The translations under genes were made by a program, and so were the position numbers. Source: Selaginella tamariscina (Eukaryota > Streptophyta > Lycopodiopsida > Selaginellales > Selaginellaceae). From it: a stretch of DNA of 64,000 nt. A model generated the notes under the pieces. It was not told the DNA's origin and did no database searches. It saw only the letters and a list, made by a program, of their open reading frames with translations. This document shows positions 1 through 10,748 of the stretch, one piece after another; position 1 is the stretch's first letter; each line of letters begins with the position of its first letter. The stretch is from positions 186,001-250,000 of the forward strand of contig PUQB01000281.1 of assembly GCA_003024785.1 (NCBI GenBank), read 5' to 3'.

Positions 1-2014
1 GTGAAGCATTGGAAGACGGAAGAGATTGCATCTGCGGCGTTTCCACTGCGCTTGCGCACGCATTTGATGAAGAATCCGAGTCGGAGGCCGAAATCAGGTA
101 CTAATTCCCTCTTCCGTCGAAAAGTGTCTCTTTAAATCCTTGGCGCTATGGATTTTCTATGAAACATCACAGCGACAAAGATTTCACAACGTCGACATGA
201 ACTTTACAGACGGAAAATCCTTGTCGCGTTGCATTTTCGTGAAAGAGATCGCAACATTGTGATGAAATCGCACTACATTTGTAAAATATATACGTTTCGT
301 AAAGTCCGCATTTTTCCTGGTTCCGACATTGTCATCTTCTCATTCCCGTAGACTTTGTGTGTTTCGCTGCATGAGTCTTCCTGCATTCTTTGCAGGGCAT
401 ACAAGCTTGGGAAGCATAAGTGTTCGTACAATCAGGTGAACCTCACCATCCGTGATGTGATCGTACCCAATACAGAGTTGAGGATTTCCGAGGCGGTTGA
501 CTCTCCAGTCGGAGAAGAAGTTAACGAGCGACTCCGCGAAAGCTGTTTGAAATTCGATGTTCACTTCACAAGTGGGAACAGCGTAAATCTCTACGTCCTG
601 CTCGTATTCTCCTGTCCTCCAAACAATCGGCCCCCGTAAGTCACATTCAGATAATATATTTGTACGTGGTACATATACATAGACGTACATACATGCATAA
701 CACACACGTATACGCACACATATACAACGAAACGTTATACCTTTTTTGCAGTTATAGATGGTGTCCAGTTACTCGCACATTGTGCAAAAAGCGTTGTACA
801 GGTCCAGTACTTCGAGGCCTTCAGCGGTTCGGCACTATGAAGGAGCCCAGGCACTTGTATATTGCAATCGACGAAGCAAGTACGCATCTTATCCCCACGC
901 ATGACGGAGAGGCTCCTAGGTTCAGGTTCTTGATCGTTATTTATGATAATGAGCGTCAACTCTTGGGAAGTGCTGTATCCCGCCCGATCAGAGTCCTTGC
1001 CAACAATGATACTCCTCTTGGGGCTGCATCACTCGAGATTCACTGCAATATCAATGGTTGGTATTCACACACACACACACACACACTATGATTACTTCAA
1101 TAAAGTGAAACTAGTTAAGGCTGGCTATTTAGATGAGAAAAATAATTTTCAGCGTCCGGGATGTGGCGACTCCAGACTCAAGTTGACCGGAACAGCTCAC
1201 AGGAGACCGGTATGCCATTGTCAGGTACTTGTTATATTTTCTTTGTTTATGAACGAATTACGATAGTCAAAGTAGCTTGGCGTGTGTGTGTATGCGTGTA
1301 TTGAAGTATCTATTGTGTCGGTACTCACAGACATGACCAACCGATGGGGATGGCTGAGGAAGTGTAGTAAATTGACACCTGGGAGATCTTTAAGTTATGA
1401 CGAGCTGAAGAGCTAGCTGCTCAAGCAGAAGCAAGAAGAAGAGCCCAAGAAAGAGCCTGCTAAGTTAAATGAGGAACACCAGAAGCAGGAACCCGAGGTT
1501 GTGCAGACTCGGAGCTTCGAGCCTTTTCAATATCTCGAGAGCTTATTTACTGCTAAGCAGATTGATTATTTACAGAAGCAGAACCCAGGTACGTATAGTT
1601 ATTGGTAGTTCTACATTCCCCTGTTAAAGTACCACAGACAATAGAAGATAATTCCATTGCCCGTTTTATGTACAGTACAAGCATAAATAATTGATTTGTA
1701 TATCTTTGTATATCTATCACAAATACACAAGTAAGTGTCTTCTATATGTTGCAGCTTTTCTGTTCAATTTCGTACGCTACTCAAGAGAATTATACAACAA
1801 ATTTTGTCGAGATTGTTCACAGGAAGTTACACGCCCGACGCCCAAGCGACCATTGCCAAGCGCATGTATTGAAAATACCCGTTCTCAGAGGCATTTTCGT
1901 TGAGTGGTACGTGACTTTAAAACTAGGTTCAAACACACACACACACATTCAAATTAAGTAAAAAATTTCTTAGTCCCACTTTAGCTTATATGCACTTGCT
2001 CAACTGCTCAACTG

Positions 2015-2091
<77 letters not shown>

Positions 2092-2494
2092 GTTGCTTTT
2101 CATTGAGAGAGAAAACATTCATCGTTGGTATACGTTGCTTACTTTGGATGAATTTAAAACCGTTATTTTCTGTTTCCCTTTAGGAATTTTAGGTATGTTG
2201 GAGCCCTCAGCAAAAGCGCGACCCGGGGGTGTCAAATACTTCGGCCTGGGTGTAACCCTGATGCTGGTGGCGGGGCACTTCTCGGCATTGGAGAGGCAAC
2301 TTCTGGAGCACAGGCACGGTGCGTGTTCAAACCCAGGACTGGCAAGGGAGGAAAATCAGATAATTAGGGAGGGATTAGCGATTCTTAGAGAGCGAGTCAT
2401 TGCGGAAGCCGAGCGTGAAGGCGACAATTTGCCTCCACTCTCCACCAGGATCCAGAATGTCTTCGATTCCGTCGTCAGTGAAGAGGGTACCTAA
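1..2494 (+). CDS. Unrecognised multi-exon protein, 5' end outside window
   Basis: I do not recognise this gene. Exons that splice in phase are about <1-97, 396-635, 752-1056 and 1153-1224; later blocks at about 1331-1588, 1755-1906 and 2184-2494 (stop TAA) are probable exons. Exon 1 is acidic (EESESEAEI). Exon 3 has the best-conserved-looking stretch, RFRFLIVIYDNERQLL followed by PIRVLANNDTP, which reads like beta strands of a DNA-binding or Ig-like sandwich; a CudA-type transcription-factor domain is a speculative option. Exon 5 is a charged Lys/Glu/Gln coiled coil. The last exon has a hydrophobic segment (FGLGVTLMLVAGHF) and ends SVVSEEGT. As given, exon 5 holds an in-frame TAG at 1414-1416 and the frame of the 1755 exon is ambiguous, so either the splice model is wrong or the gene is damaged or misread. 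Confidence 0.5.
2019..2089. repeat. Compound (GT)n-(GA)n microsatellite in an intron
   Basis: A near-pure GT run passes straight into a GA run inside the last intron of the preceding gene. The same GT-to-GA compound recurs at 13.8 kb and 32.2 kb. Confidence 0.9.
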
Positions 2495-2791
2495 CCAGTG
2501 TACGTCATCTTCCCCTTAAATATTCATTATTCGATTTAATTATATTGCCAATATACATACATTACATACATGCACACACACATACACAATGCGTACCTCG
2601 TATACATATAATCATTGTCATATTTTATTTCACATTAAAATGATTATACATGTGTGCGTGCGCGTACCTCGTATATAGACTGACAGGCACACACACAAAC
2701 CGTCTTGGTGAACGACAGAATTTGCAGCCCACCATTGATCATTCTTTAGCATATATAAACTAGCTTCTAGCAATTCCAGTGCATATACAAA
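2495..2791. other. Intergenic spacer with AC/AT-rich runs
   Basis: No open frame worth calling. It holds short CA and TA runs and, at its right end, the TATA box of the next small gene. Confidence 0.7.
2752..2759 (+). promoter_or_regulatory. TATA box of small secreted peptide gene
   Basis: TATATAAA lies about 33 bases before the ATG at 2792. With usual TATA spacing the leader would be very short, about 10 bases. Confidence 0.5.
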
Positions 2792-2899
2792 ATGGCTTTG
2801 ACTAAGCTATTGGTGTTGCTGCTCATTTGCATGCTGGTTTGCACCAAGTCTTTGCATGCGTGTTCATGGTGTCCAAGGGAGGAGTCTCGATGCATGTGA
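2792..2899 (+). CDS. Small secreted cysteine-rich peptide precursor, probably incomplete as read
   Basis: The ATG follows a good TATA box. The first 22 or so residues (MALTKLLVLLLICMLVCTKS) form a classical signal peptide with a positive N-end and a leucine core, followed by CSWCPREESRC. The frame then stops after 35 codons, while the DNA immediately downstream encodes a dense Cys/Gly/Ser pattern (CDPDSGCYDSSACVCGY) in another frame. The whole therefore looks like a secreted, disulfide-rich plant peptide whose coding frame is either spliced or broken, by about one break, as this sequence stands. I cannot assign it to a named peptide family and make no claim about activity. It sits just upstream of the tandem small-protein array but on the opposite strand. 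Confidence 0.5.
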   Translation: MALTKLLVLLLICMLVCTKSLHACSWCPREESRCM

Positions 2900-3172
2900 T
2901 CCGGATAGTGGATGTTATGACTCCAGTGCATGTGTGTGTGGTTATCTATCTATCTATCCGTATGGTTCGTGTGTCGTACCTAAGTGCGTCTTGTGCATTC
3001 ACCAACACACACGCATACACACAAATTTCATTGGTTTATGGATCCTTGGTATAGTGATAGAACAGGAGGAGACATCCTGTTTATTGGTCCAAGAATATCC
3101 CACCCACACACTTTTTGTATCCTTTAACTCTCTCTCTCTCTCTCACACACACACACTTTTTGTATCCTTTAA

Positions 3173-3204
<32 letters not shown>

Positions 3205-3358
3205 GCTCTCTTCAATCATGTGTAGATTATGTATGATAGGCAGACATACTGTTGATCACATACATAGACGAAAATATGTAATCATTACATTCAAAACTTT
3301 CTTCTACATTTCTTAATTCTCACTCTTTTACCGATCTTTTTTCTTAATTCTCACTCGT
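2900..3358. other. Spacer with a duplicated CT/CA-rich block
   Basis: After the cysteine-rich stretch the DNA is low complexity. A block of about 55 bases, CACTTTTTGTATCCTTTAAC followed by CT and CA runs, is present twice in tandem at about 3108-3205. A second tandem pair of about 28 bases (TTCTTAATTCTCACT plus the following bases) ends on the stop codon of the next gene. Confidence 0.7.
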
Positions 3359-3595
3359 TTACCGATCCACAGCAGCCATTACAACCATCCAATTAGAGGA
3401 GGCTGGAGGTTGTCCCAATCTGGTGGAGAGTGCCTCTTTGGTAGCTCTCTGTGCAGCCAAATACAAGCTCCCCTTCATGTCCTGGGACGCAGTAAGATCA
3501 TTCTTATTGCTCTTCTTGGCAGCCATTATATGTAGACGTGATATCCCCGTCTCCAAATGCCCCATCCCGTCCCTCACCTTCTTTGCTAGTGCCAT
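3359..3595 (-). CDS. Tandem small-protein family, copy 1 (78 aa)
   Basis: This is a single-exon gene of a family I do not recognise. It shares with its three neighbours the N-terminus MAL-x-KK-V-x-DG-x-GH-x-x-TGI, the central KSNK-x-DLTA-x-QDMK, the RATKEALST segment, and the invariant C-terminus SNWMVVMAA followed by VDR. Compared with copies 2 to 4 it lacks about 10 residues in the middle (the RRC-V-x-YGYTLKEA block) and is the most diverged copy. There is no signal peptide or membrane segment; the N-terminal half looks amphipathic-helical. The GC-rich block GGCCGGCCGCCATTTCC seen before the other copies is present about 130 bases upstream, but I see no TATA box. The stop codon lies in a 28-base tandem duplication. 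Confidence 0.65.
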   Translation of the reverse strand: MALAKKVRDGMGHLETGISRLHIMAAKKSNKNDLTASQDMKGSLYLAAQRATKEALSTRLGQPPASSNWMVVMAAVDR

Positions 3596-3724
3596 AGAAT
3601 CCCCTCAAATCCCCTCAAGTACAGTGAAACCGGAATTCTTCTTGCTTGCTAGAACTAACTTACACAGCAGAATGTCAAAGAGTTGCTTGCTTAACACGTT
3701 AAACCGTGTTTTTGTACACGCAGG

Positions 3725-3741
3725 AAATGGCGGCCGGCCGC
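3725..3741 (-). promoter_or_regulatory. Shared GC-rich upstream block, copy 1
   Basis: On the minus strand it reads GCGGCCGGCCGCCATTTCC, matching the block before copies 2 to 4. No AGCCGCC box or TATA box is seen with it. Confidence 0.45.
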
Positions 3742-4144
3742 AATGCTAGGAATATACGCGTGCACGTGGAAATACTTCAACCGTCAGAAAGTAAGTAAAT
3801 GTAGAATAAAATATTTCTAATAAATTAATTAGACTCCTTTGCCAAGAGATATGTTGTTTACGTTATAAATAAATATATACGATAAATATATTTAAGCTGT
3901 ATATGTTAATTAAATAAATTATATGGCGAGAATAATAATATATATTGTTGCTATAATGTTCCTCAGGTATATTATTGCTGGTCTCATATCTTTCTGTCTC
4001 ATAAAACCCAATATATATTTAGAGTATATATTATTTAGAAGCTGTGTACTTTTATTTAATAAAACATATACACAGCTTATTTAATAAACCCAATATATAT
4101 TTATTATGTAGCTTATGTAAATAAGAAATTGATCTCTAGTTTAA
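3742..4144. other. AT-rich spacer
   Basis: Runs of TATATA and AATAAA; no gene seen. Confidence 0.7.
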
Positions 4145-4396
4145 TTATCGATCTGAAGCGGACATGACAACCATCCAATTTGAATAAGACACTGTGGATT
4201 CTCCCACTTTGGTGGAGAATGTCTCATGAGTAGCTCTTGTTGCAGCCTCCTTGAGAGTGTATGCATAACTTACACACCTCCTCTTCACGTCTTGCAGTGC
4301 TCCCTTGTTGCTTCGCCGTGCAATCGTCGTACGCACCATTGAAATGCCTGTTTGCAGGTGCCCAATGCCGTCACTAAGCTTCTTAGTTAGAGACAT
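4145..4396 (-). CDS. Tandem small-protein family, copy 2 (83 aa)
   Basis: The start is taken at MSLTKKLSDGIGHLQTGI, which lines up with the MAL starts of the sister copies; an ATG three codons upstream (MNS) is possible. It contains RRSNKGALQDVKRRCVSYAY, TLKEAATRATHETFSTKVGE and the family C-terminus SNWMVVMSASDR. Single exon, with no signal peptide. The 5' leader is an almost palindromic AAATTTGAATTC-rich stretch, shared with copy 3. A TATATAA box stands about 73 bases before the ATG with the GC block right behind it. The function is unknown; conserved Cys, Tyr and Trp residues suggest a folded domain rather than random coding potential. Confidence 0.7.
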   Translation of the reverse strand: MSLTKKLSDGIGHLQTGISMVRTTIARRSNKGALQDVKRRCVSYAYTLKEAATRATHETFSTKVGESTVSYSNWMVVMSASDR

Positions 4397-4468
4397 TGAA
4401 TTCAAATTTCAAATTTGAATTCAAAATTTGAAATGTATTGTCTTGAGCATACAACACAATCAGCTGGG

Positions 4469-4510
4469 TTATATATGCCGGAAACGGCGGTCGCCGACAG
4501 CCGACGCTGC
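4469..4510 (-). promoter_or_regulatory. TATA box plus GC-rich block, copy 2
   Basis: Reading on the minus strand: GCGTCGGCTGTCGGCGACCG, then CCGTTTCCGGC, then ATATATAA. It carries two GTCGGC (DRE/CRT core GCCGAC) words where copy 3 has one plus a perfect GCC box. Confidence 0.55.
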
Positions 4511-5086
4511 AGAACAACCATGTTCTGATATAATCTGGAAGTAGCGACGAAACTAATACTCTGTGAAGTCAATTATTAAATTGAGCTTTCAAAAATTTAT
4601 TAAGATTTGATTAAATTTAAACATATTACTTAATTATATATGTATAAAGTTATGCTGGATTAAATGAGATTAGCCTTAATTTTTTTTATTATAAAAACTT
4701 ACGTTTTTTAATTAAATCTCTAGCTTAAATTTTACAATAATAAAAAGAACATTCATCAAAATTTAAGGACGTTTTTAAATATTATATTCAGCCATTTCTA
4801 ACTTAACTTGAATTTCTAAACAGCCCAATTCATTATATTGCGAGTGCATATATGCCTCGGATTTTACAGGTTTGCCTCCCGAAAGTTTCCATCGGGATAG
4901 CTGGAGTTCAGTTCACGAGTTTTGTAGGGTAAAGCGAATGATTAAAGGCATGGGGGGTTAATAACCCTCGACCTATTCTCAAAACTTTAAAGTAGAATCC
5001 ATGGATATTAATTTTTTCTTTAAAATCTTAATAAATTAATGTAGAATATACAATAGTGATTCTAGAATTCAGCTTATTTTATTATA
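4511..5086. other. AT-rich spacer
   Basis: AT-rich with no coding signal. A short GC-richer island at about 4850-4980 (CGGATTTTACAGGTTTGCC onwards) shows no open frame I can defend. Confidence 0.65.
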
Positions 5087-5350
5087 TCACCTATCTAAAG
5101 CACTCATTACAACCATCCAATTAGAAGAAGAAGCAACAGCGGATTGACCCACTTTGGTGGAGAATGCCTCATGTGTAGCTCTTGTTGCAGCCTCCTTGAG
5201 TGTGTATCCATAATTAACACACCTTCTCTTCATGTCTTGCAATGCAGTGATATCCCCTTTGTTACTCTGCCTGGCAGCCGCTGTTCGCAACATTGCAATG
5301 CCCGTCTGCATATGCCCAATGCCATCACTCACCTTCTTCACCAGAGCCAT
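5087..5350 (-). CDS. Tandem small-protein family, copy 3 (87 aa)
   Basis: This is the best-looking member. The start MALVKKVSDGIGHMQTGIAM is chosen because it aligns with the sisters; an in-frame ATG 24 codons upstream would add an SNSNSNSN low-complexity tail coded by the AATTTGAA-rich leader and is probably untranslated. The order of conserved blocks is amphipathic N-terminus, ARQSNKGDITALQDMKRRC, YGYTLKEAATRATHEAFSTK, a Ser-rich linker, and SNWMVVMSALDR at the extreme C-terminus. Single exon. Its promoter has a perfect TATATAA, a GGCGGCCGCCAT block and an AGCCGCC GCC box. The function is unknown to me. Copies 3 and 4 are closest in sequence, consistent with local duplication. Confidence 0.75.
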   Translation of the reverse strand: MALVKKVSDGIGHMQTGIAMLRTAAARQSNKGDITALQDMKRRCVNYGYTLKEAATRATHEAFSTKVGQSAVASSSNWMVVMSALDR

Positions 5351-5446
5351 TTGAATTTGAAATTTGAAATTTGAATTTGAATTCGAATTCGAGTTCGATC
5401 TGTGCAATGTGTGTCTATACAACTGACTTTTTTGAGCCTAAATCGC

Positions 5447-5482
5447 TTATATACCGGACATGGCGGCCGCCGACAGCCGCCA
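5447..5482 (-). promoter_or_regulatory. GCC box, DRE core, GC block and TATA box, copy 3
   Basis: On the minus strand: GGCGGCTGTCGGCGGCCGCC, then ATGTCCGG, then TATATAA. It combines an AGCCGCC ethylene-response (ERF-binding) GCC box, a GCCGAC DRE core and the family GC block within 36 bases, about 97 bases before the ATG. Motif identities are established for angiosperm ERF/DREB factors; their use here is inferred. Confidence 0.6.
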
Positions 5483-5908
5483 CTGCAAAAGAGGATACTT
5501 CCAAAACAATTACAATTACATTCAGGGAATATTCATTGGAGTTTATTATGATGTATTAGTTTTATTTTAATTTTATTAAATTTTCAATATTAATGTTTAA
5601 ATTGAAAGAGTGGTTAATGGTGAATCCGATTGCTGCTTGTATTGAAATTTCATTTGAATTAAATTAGCAATGTGATTTTAATATCTAAATGTGTAATTTA
5701 TAATATATTCATACATATATGTATTATAATATTTAAGATTAAACTATATAATATGATTTCAAACAAAATATACATATATTAAAAGATTCATGAATCAAAA
5801 TATAATAGTATTTATTGTTACGTGTGCGAGGGTACATGGATTGACTTTTATAAATATATACAATTAAATAATTTTATTATTATATATTGCAATATCATTA
5901 TATTAATC

Positions 5909-5946
<38 letters not shown>

Positions 5947-6169
5947 TATTATTACATTTCATGGTGTTAATTTCTTTTAATTTCAAGAGAAAGGAATGCT
6001 CCTTCAAATTTAGATTTATTTCAAATATCTAAATAATAATTATTAAAATATATAAAACAAATTAATTTCTTACTCGTTACTACATATCGAAATTTGATTT
6101 TTCTTAGGATTACTGTAAAATGTACAATATTAATCCGTAATTTGATTGAAGAATCACTTGTTTCTGATA
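5483..6169. other. AT-rich spacer with (GT)n
   Basis: AT-rich, with a GT run at 5911-5943. A 60-codon frame overlapping the end of copy 4 on the minus strand has no coding character. No gene seen. Confidence 0.7.
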
Positions 6170-6424
6170 TTATATATCTAAAGCAGCCATCACAACCATC
6201 CAATTTGAAGAAGACGAAGCAGAGGATTCCCCCACTTTGATGTGGAAGGCCTCATGTGCAGCCTCCTTGAGTGTGTATCCATAATTAACACACCTCTTCT
6301 TCTTCAACTCTTGTAATGCAGTGAGATCCCCTTTGTTACTCTGCCTGGCAGCCGCTGTTCGCAGCATTCTAATCCCTGTTTGCATATGCCCAATGCCATC
6401 ACTGAGCTTCTTCATCAAAGCCAT
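6170..6424 (-). CDS. Tandem small-protein family, copy 4 (84 aa)
   Basis: The start MALMKKLSDGIGHMQTGIRM is chosen by alignment with the other copies; an upstream in-frame ATG adds MKEAL. Blocks ARQSNKGDLTALQELKKKRC, YGYTLKEAAHEAFHIKVGES, a poly-Ser linker and SNWMVVMAALDI follow. It has one extra Lys and lacks four residues (RATH repeat unit) relative to copy 3. Single exon. It has the complete upstream module: AGCCGCC, GGCCGGCCGCCATTTTC and TATATATA. It is the 5'-most gene of the array in transcription direction and lies head-to-tail with the others, about 750 bases from copy 3. Confidence 0.75.
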   Translation of the reverse strand: MALMKKLSDGIGHMQTGIRMLRTAAARQSNKGDLTALQELKKKRCVNYGYTLKEAAHEAFHIKVGESSASSSSNWMVVMAALDI

Positions 6425-6500
6425 TAATGCTTCCTTCAAATGACTGAATGAATGGATATTGGAAAATGACTTGTCTTGAATATGCGAACCCCCAGAAGAT

Positions 6501-6557
6501 TATATATAGTTATGAAAATGGCGGCCGGCCGTCAAAACAACCGACGGCGGCTGGATG
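6501..6557 (-). promoter_or_regulatory. GCC box, GC block and TATA box, copy 4
   Basis: On the minus strand: CCAGCCGCCGTCGG, a short spacer, ACGGCCGGCCGCCATTTTC, then TATATATA. Same order and spacing as copy 3. Confidence 0.6.
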
Positions 6558-6713
6558 CCGTACAAAACGAACGGCTGGTGCTTACACGATCGTATGTATC
6601 TGTGTATAGCATATCATTGTACTATACATGCAATACACACGCACACGCACGCACACCATATCGAGAGATGTAAAGTAAATCTACGTAGTTAAATGTATTA
6701 AACTTACAGGCAC

Positions 6714-9394
6714 TTAGTCCCTTCGACTTTTCTTCTCTTCCCTATGAGACATACGCCCGTCGTGATCTCTATGTCTCTTATCATCCCTCCGTGAATCGTG
6801 CTTTCTGTCATCTCTGCTCTCTCGCCGTCGATTCTCCTTAGAGCGATGATCCCGGTCGTCCCTTGAACGGTAATCTCGATCGTCCCTGGAGCGATGATCT
6901 CGACCGTCCTTCGACTTGTAATCTCGACCGTCCTTTGAATAATCTCGATCGTTCTTAAAGCGATGATCTCTACCGTCCTTTGAATAATCTCGATCGTCCT
7001 TAGAGCGATGATCTTTACCGTCCTTTGAATAATCTCGATCGTCCTTTGAGCGATGATCGTTACCGTCCTTTGAATAATCTCGATCGTCCTTAGAGCGATG
7101 ATCCTTACCGTCCTTCGAATAATCTCGATCGTCCTTAGCGCGGTCGTTTTCGTCCGTCCGATGACGATCTCGCTTCCTCTTCTCTCCATTTTCTTCCTCG
7201 TCCTCGAAAATCAAATCATATCTGCGCTCAAAGTTAGTATACACCTATATATAACATGAAGAGAATACCTCTTTCCCGTGCCTCCTCTTTGCCCATCGGT
7301 ATCTTTAAATTCGTATCGTGGCCGTTCATTCATCCTTTCACTCTCTGAAACAAGATATGCGTCAATCAACAAACACACACAGGGACGTGCATATATATAT
7401 GAAGACGTACCTTGCTTGTCTTCCTCTTCACCCTTGGTGCCAAATCGATGGTAGCGATTCCATAATCTCGACACACTTTGGCTAAAGTCTACGTGTATTC
7501 TTCTATCATCAATCAGCACATTGTTCATCTGCACAAAGAGTATAAGTAAATTGGTCATCGGTAAGTGATTAGCTTAAATATTACCTTCAAATAAGCAGCT
7601 TCACATGCTTTTGTGTCCTCAAACTCTGTAATATCTCTCGGTTAATGCCATCATGTGTATACATATGTATACTTACAGACTGTATATCAGTTAATACAGT
7701 TATACACACACACAAAAGTGTTGGAATATTGACTTACCAACAAAACCGTAGCAAAGGCTATCTCCTGTTTTATGATCCCGTATGATGTCAGCTCTACAAA
7801 ACAAACTACTGTGTTAGTACCCTTTACCACGTAAAGCAGATTAGAATACTTACGATATAACCTTCCCGAAGCGTGAAAATATCAACTCAAGATCCTCATC
7901 CTGTAAAGTCATGTATTCAGCATGTGATATAATATATCTTATATTTTATTCTTACCTGAGTCACAGGATTGAGCTTGCACACAAACAACACATTGTCAGG
8001 AGGTTGTACCTCTGCATCAGGAATATCTCCCACCTAAAGATCACTCGAGTTAATCAGCATGTTTTAGAATATTATATCACATATATAGTTCATAGATACT
8101 TCACAAGTCCCTTACACTAAAGTACCACGTGTGTGTGTGTGTGTGTCCTTACCATCTCTAGTACAACGGCTCGTGTATGTGCTTCTCTAGCACGTATGTT
8201 TTTCTCGACTTCTTCTGGATCAAGCAGTTCATCTAGAGGAACCCAGTCATCTTCTAGCCTCACCTCGATACCCTGCAAACCATTAAACACATTAGCCTAT
8301 CCATAACCTATTTCAATTATAAGATGTACTTACTTCCTCAGGTTTAAAGTCAGGAGACCTGTCAGGAATGAGTTCAGCAAGCTGAGGAGGATCTTCAAAC
8401 GGATCGTCCAATATACATGTGTGCCTAATCCTATAAAACCCATTGTAAGTATATCCAGCCGTGCCTGTGTATTAACAGCTATAATTACCTTATGTTCTTG
8501 AACGGACGGTGTTTCTCATCAATATATGCTTCATTTATCCTCATAAGAGTCTCTAGACCTTCTGCAACCTCCCCAAATACCTACACATAAAAAGCATTCA
8601 TAAGAACAATCCATGTAGTAAAAATTTAGTATACAATAACTAGATACAAAATACTTACCGTGTGCTTTTCGTCGAGGTAGTCAAGATCTGCCCGAAGAGT
8701 GATGTAGAACTGATACATATTCAAAGGTTAGTCACATGAATATACGTGCATTTGCGTTTGCGTGTAATATATGTCATATGCTCGACGTGTTAAATCTATA
8801 TAGACCAGGTGTGTACCTGAGAAGCATTAAGGTCCTCTCCCGCGCTAGCCATAGCAACAACCCCGATTTTGTCATGTTTAAGACTTGGAACAATCTCGTC
8901 TTGAAAAAAACGTGCTTGGTCTCCATATAAGAATCTGAAATACAGTATTTGTTTCATATTTTTCCCACATATATAGAACGTGTACACATTATATGTGGCT
9001 TCAATAAGTAATGGATATGTGATAGAGCTGGGAAAGTGTGTGTGTGTGCATATTGAATATGGAGCCTGGATATGGGTAGGCCAAATATACATGTACATAT
9101 GTATGCAGAATGTTTATAGCGTACTTGTAAATGGAGTCGCCTCCTCTGCCTGTACCAGTTGGGTCGCCAGTTTGAGCTATGAAATCCTTCTCCACAGAAT
9201 GGAACAGGCAATTATTGTAGTATTTAATTCTGCAACAAAACACGCAAGTTTGAGAACACACAGACACGCGCGCACACGAATACAATATGCGCTCACTTGC
9301 AAAGCTTGAGGAAATTTTTGCACGCAATTGGGCACTCCTCTGTGTGAAGATCGATCACAATGTCGCCCAAGCTCGTATTCAGAAGAACAGACAT
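6714..9394 (-). CDS. CYP59: CYP59-type cyclophilin with RRM and RD-rich tail
   Basis: A peptidyl-prolyl isomerase of the CYP59/PPIL4 class, known in plants to bind RNA and the RNA polymerase II C-terminal domain in the nucleus. Fourteen exons join in frame to 532 residues: 9297-9394, 9125-9229, 8817-8934, 8659-8709, 8489-8580, 8334-8424, 8153-8272, 7956-8033, 7854-7900, 7738-7793, 7585-7625, 7411-7528, 7269-7344 and 6714-7221. The cyclophilin domain starts [17 protein letters not shown] and contains [19 protein letters not shown] and [11 protein letters not shown]. The RRM follows ([38 protein letters not shown]). The C-terminus is made of near-perfect 15-residue repeats ([15 protein letters not shown]) and RS/RD-rich sequence. 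The CCHC zinc knuckle that Arabidopsis CYP59 has after the RRM is absent here. This is one of the few genes in the window that reads without any frame problem. Confidence 0.93.
6840..7140 (-). repeat. 45-base coding minisatellite in the CYP59 tail
   Basis: Imperfect tandem units of 45 bases (sometimes 30) encode DDRDYSKDG plus RDHRSK. The reverse frames also stay open, giving spurious long open frames. Confidence 0.8.
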
Positions 9395-9467
9395 GCCCAC
9401 TACCAACCCTAATCTACCCTAATTAGGGTTTCACGTCTTTTAAAGGCTTAAAAACATACATTTTAGG

Positions 9468-10748
<1,281 letters not shown>

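Noticed and set aside
1338-1416. TAG at 1414 as a recoded or read-through codon
   Set aside because: Splice-model error or a base-calling error is simpler; nothing in the sequence suggests recoding.
5351-5422. N-terminal extension of array copy 3 (SNSNSN-rich)
   Set aside because: No sister copy has it and it is coded by the AATTTGAA-rich leader; the downstream ATG aligns with the family.
3359-6424. Identity of the small-protein family with DUF3774 wound-induced proteins
   Set aside because: That family has its hydrophobic W-x-V motif at the N-terminus and a different order of blocks; only scattered words agree.
6704-7189. 161-residue Ile/Arg-rich open frame on the minus strand (RTIEIIQRT repeats)
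   Set aside because: It is another frame of the 45-base minisatellite in the CYP59 tail, which has a fully supported frame.
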